A stretch of 64,000 bases of DNA from Rhipicephalus microplus (lineage: Eukaryota; Arthropoda; Arachnida; Ixodida; Ixodidae): assembly GCF_043290135.1 (NCBI RefSeq), contig NC_134704.1:9605501-9669500 (forward strand), given 5' to 3'. The notes beneath the pieces are model-generated. The model was not told where the DNA came from. It was given only the letters and a program-made list of their open reading frames with translations, and searched no databases. The position numbers were made by a program, and so were the translations under genes. Of this stretch, positions 63,785-64,000 are shown piece by piece. The stretch's first letter is position 1; each line of letters opens with the position of its first letter.

Positions 63785-64000
63785 TCAACAGAGTAACAAG
63801 AAAAACAAGAACCTTGCTTTCAATTGCATAGAACGCAGTTGTCTTGTCTCGTCTCCTTAACATTCGCGCTTTCAGAATGGTCAAGTGTGTTCGATCTCCC
63901 GATGAAGAGACCACTCGCAGTCGTCGACAATAGTCGTGGGAAACAAGCTTACGCACGGCAAAGGCTAATATGACATTAGAGTACAGGTGCTTAATGCGGC

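Overview
The window looks like nuclear DNA from a hard tick, most likely a metastriate ixodid such as Rhipicephalus, Dermacentor, Hyalomma or Amblyomma. The main reason is its mobile elements. Many copies of a tRNA-headed SINE resemble the tick SINE called Ruka, and there are decayed Penelope-like and LINE fragments, several small inverted-repeat element families and very long microsatellites. The species call rests on remembered resemblance of these repeats and was not searched. There is no operon structure, no long conserved protein-coding gene, no true tRNA or rRNA gene and no CRISPR array. I read it as intergenic or intronic DNA of a large, repeat-rich arthropod genome.

Layout. 1-9.2 kb: mostly unassigned DNA, one probable LINE 3' end (about 5.4 kb), a T-rich tract, an old SINE relic and a 215-bp GATA array. 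9.2-16.5 kb: SINE-rich, with SINEs at 9.6, 10.7, 13.7 and 16.3 kb. The 10.7-kb SINE sits inside a small inverted-repeat element, there is a foldback structure at 12.95-13.39 kb, and a truncated LINE lies on the minus strand at 15.4-16.05 kb. 16.5-23.5 kb: mostly unassigned, with the best host-gene candidate of the window, a possible small spliced transcript at 21.26-21.70 kb. 23.5-29.2 kb: a 449-bp MITE with an 8-bp target duplication, two LINE 3' remnants, and a broken Penelope-like element bounded by 101-bp inverted terminal repeats. 29.2-39 kb: low-information DNA with AT microsatellites and a purine-rich tract. 39-40.8 kb: a cluster of three inverted-repeat elements, one carrying a 60-bp minisatellite. 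43.5-52.3 kb: two full-length SINEs, a second copy of two MITE families, a nested 46-bp SINE tail with a perfect 12-bp target duplication, and a LINE 3' end. 53-57.6 kb: two copies of a second tRNA-headed SINE, a second copy of the 449-bp MITE family, a 38-bp perfect palindrome, and a pure (GT)260 array. 57.6-64 kb: mostly unassigned, with one hAT-like end and a small SINE relic.

No set of genes here can be shown to work together. The informative content is transposon archaeology: paired copies inside one window define element ends, target duplications and insertion order. The most useful results are the two MITE copies with 8-bp duplications (23.5 and 55.2 kb), the inverted-repeat Penelope-like element, the nested insertions at 10.7 and 51.2 kb, and the possible spliced gene at 21.3 kb. 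The ORFs not listed are short, lie in GC-rich or simple-sequence DNA, overlap in several frames and match nothing I recognise.
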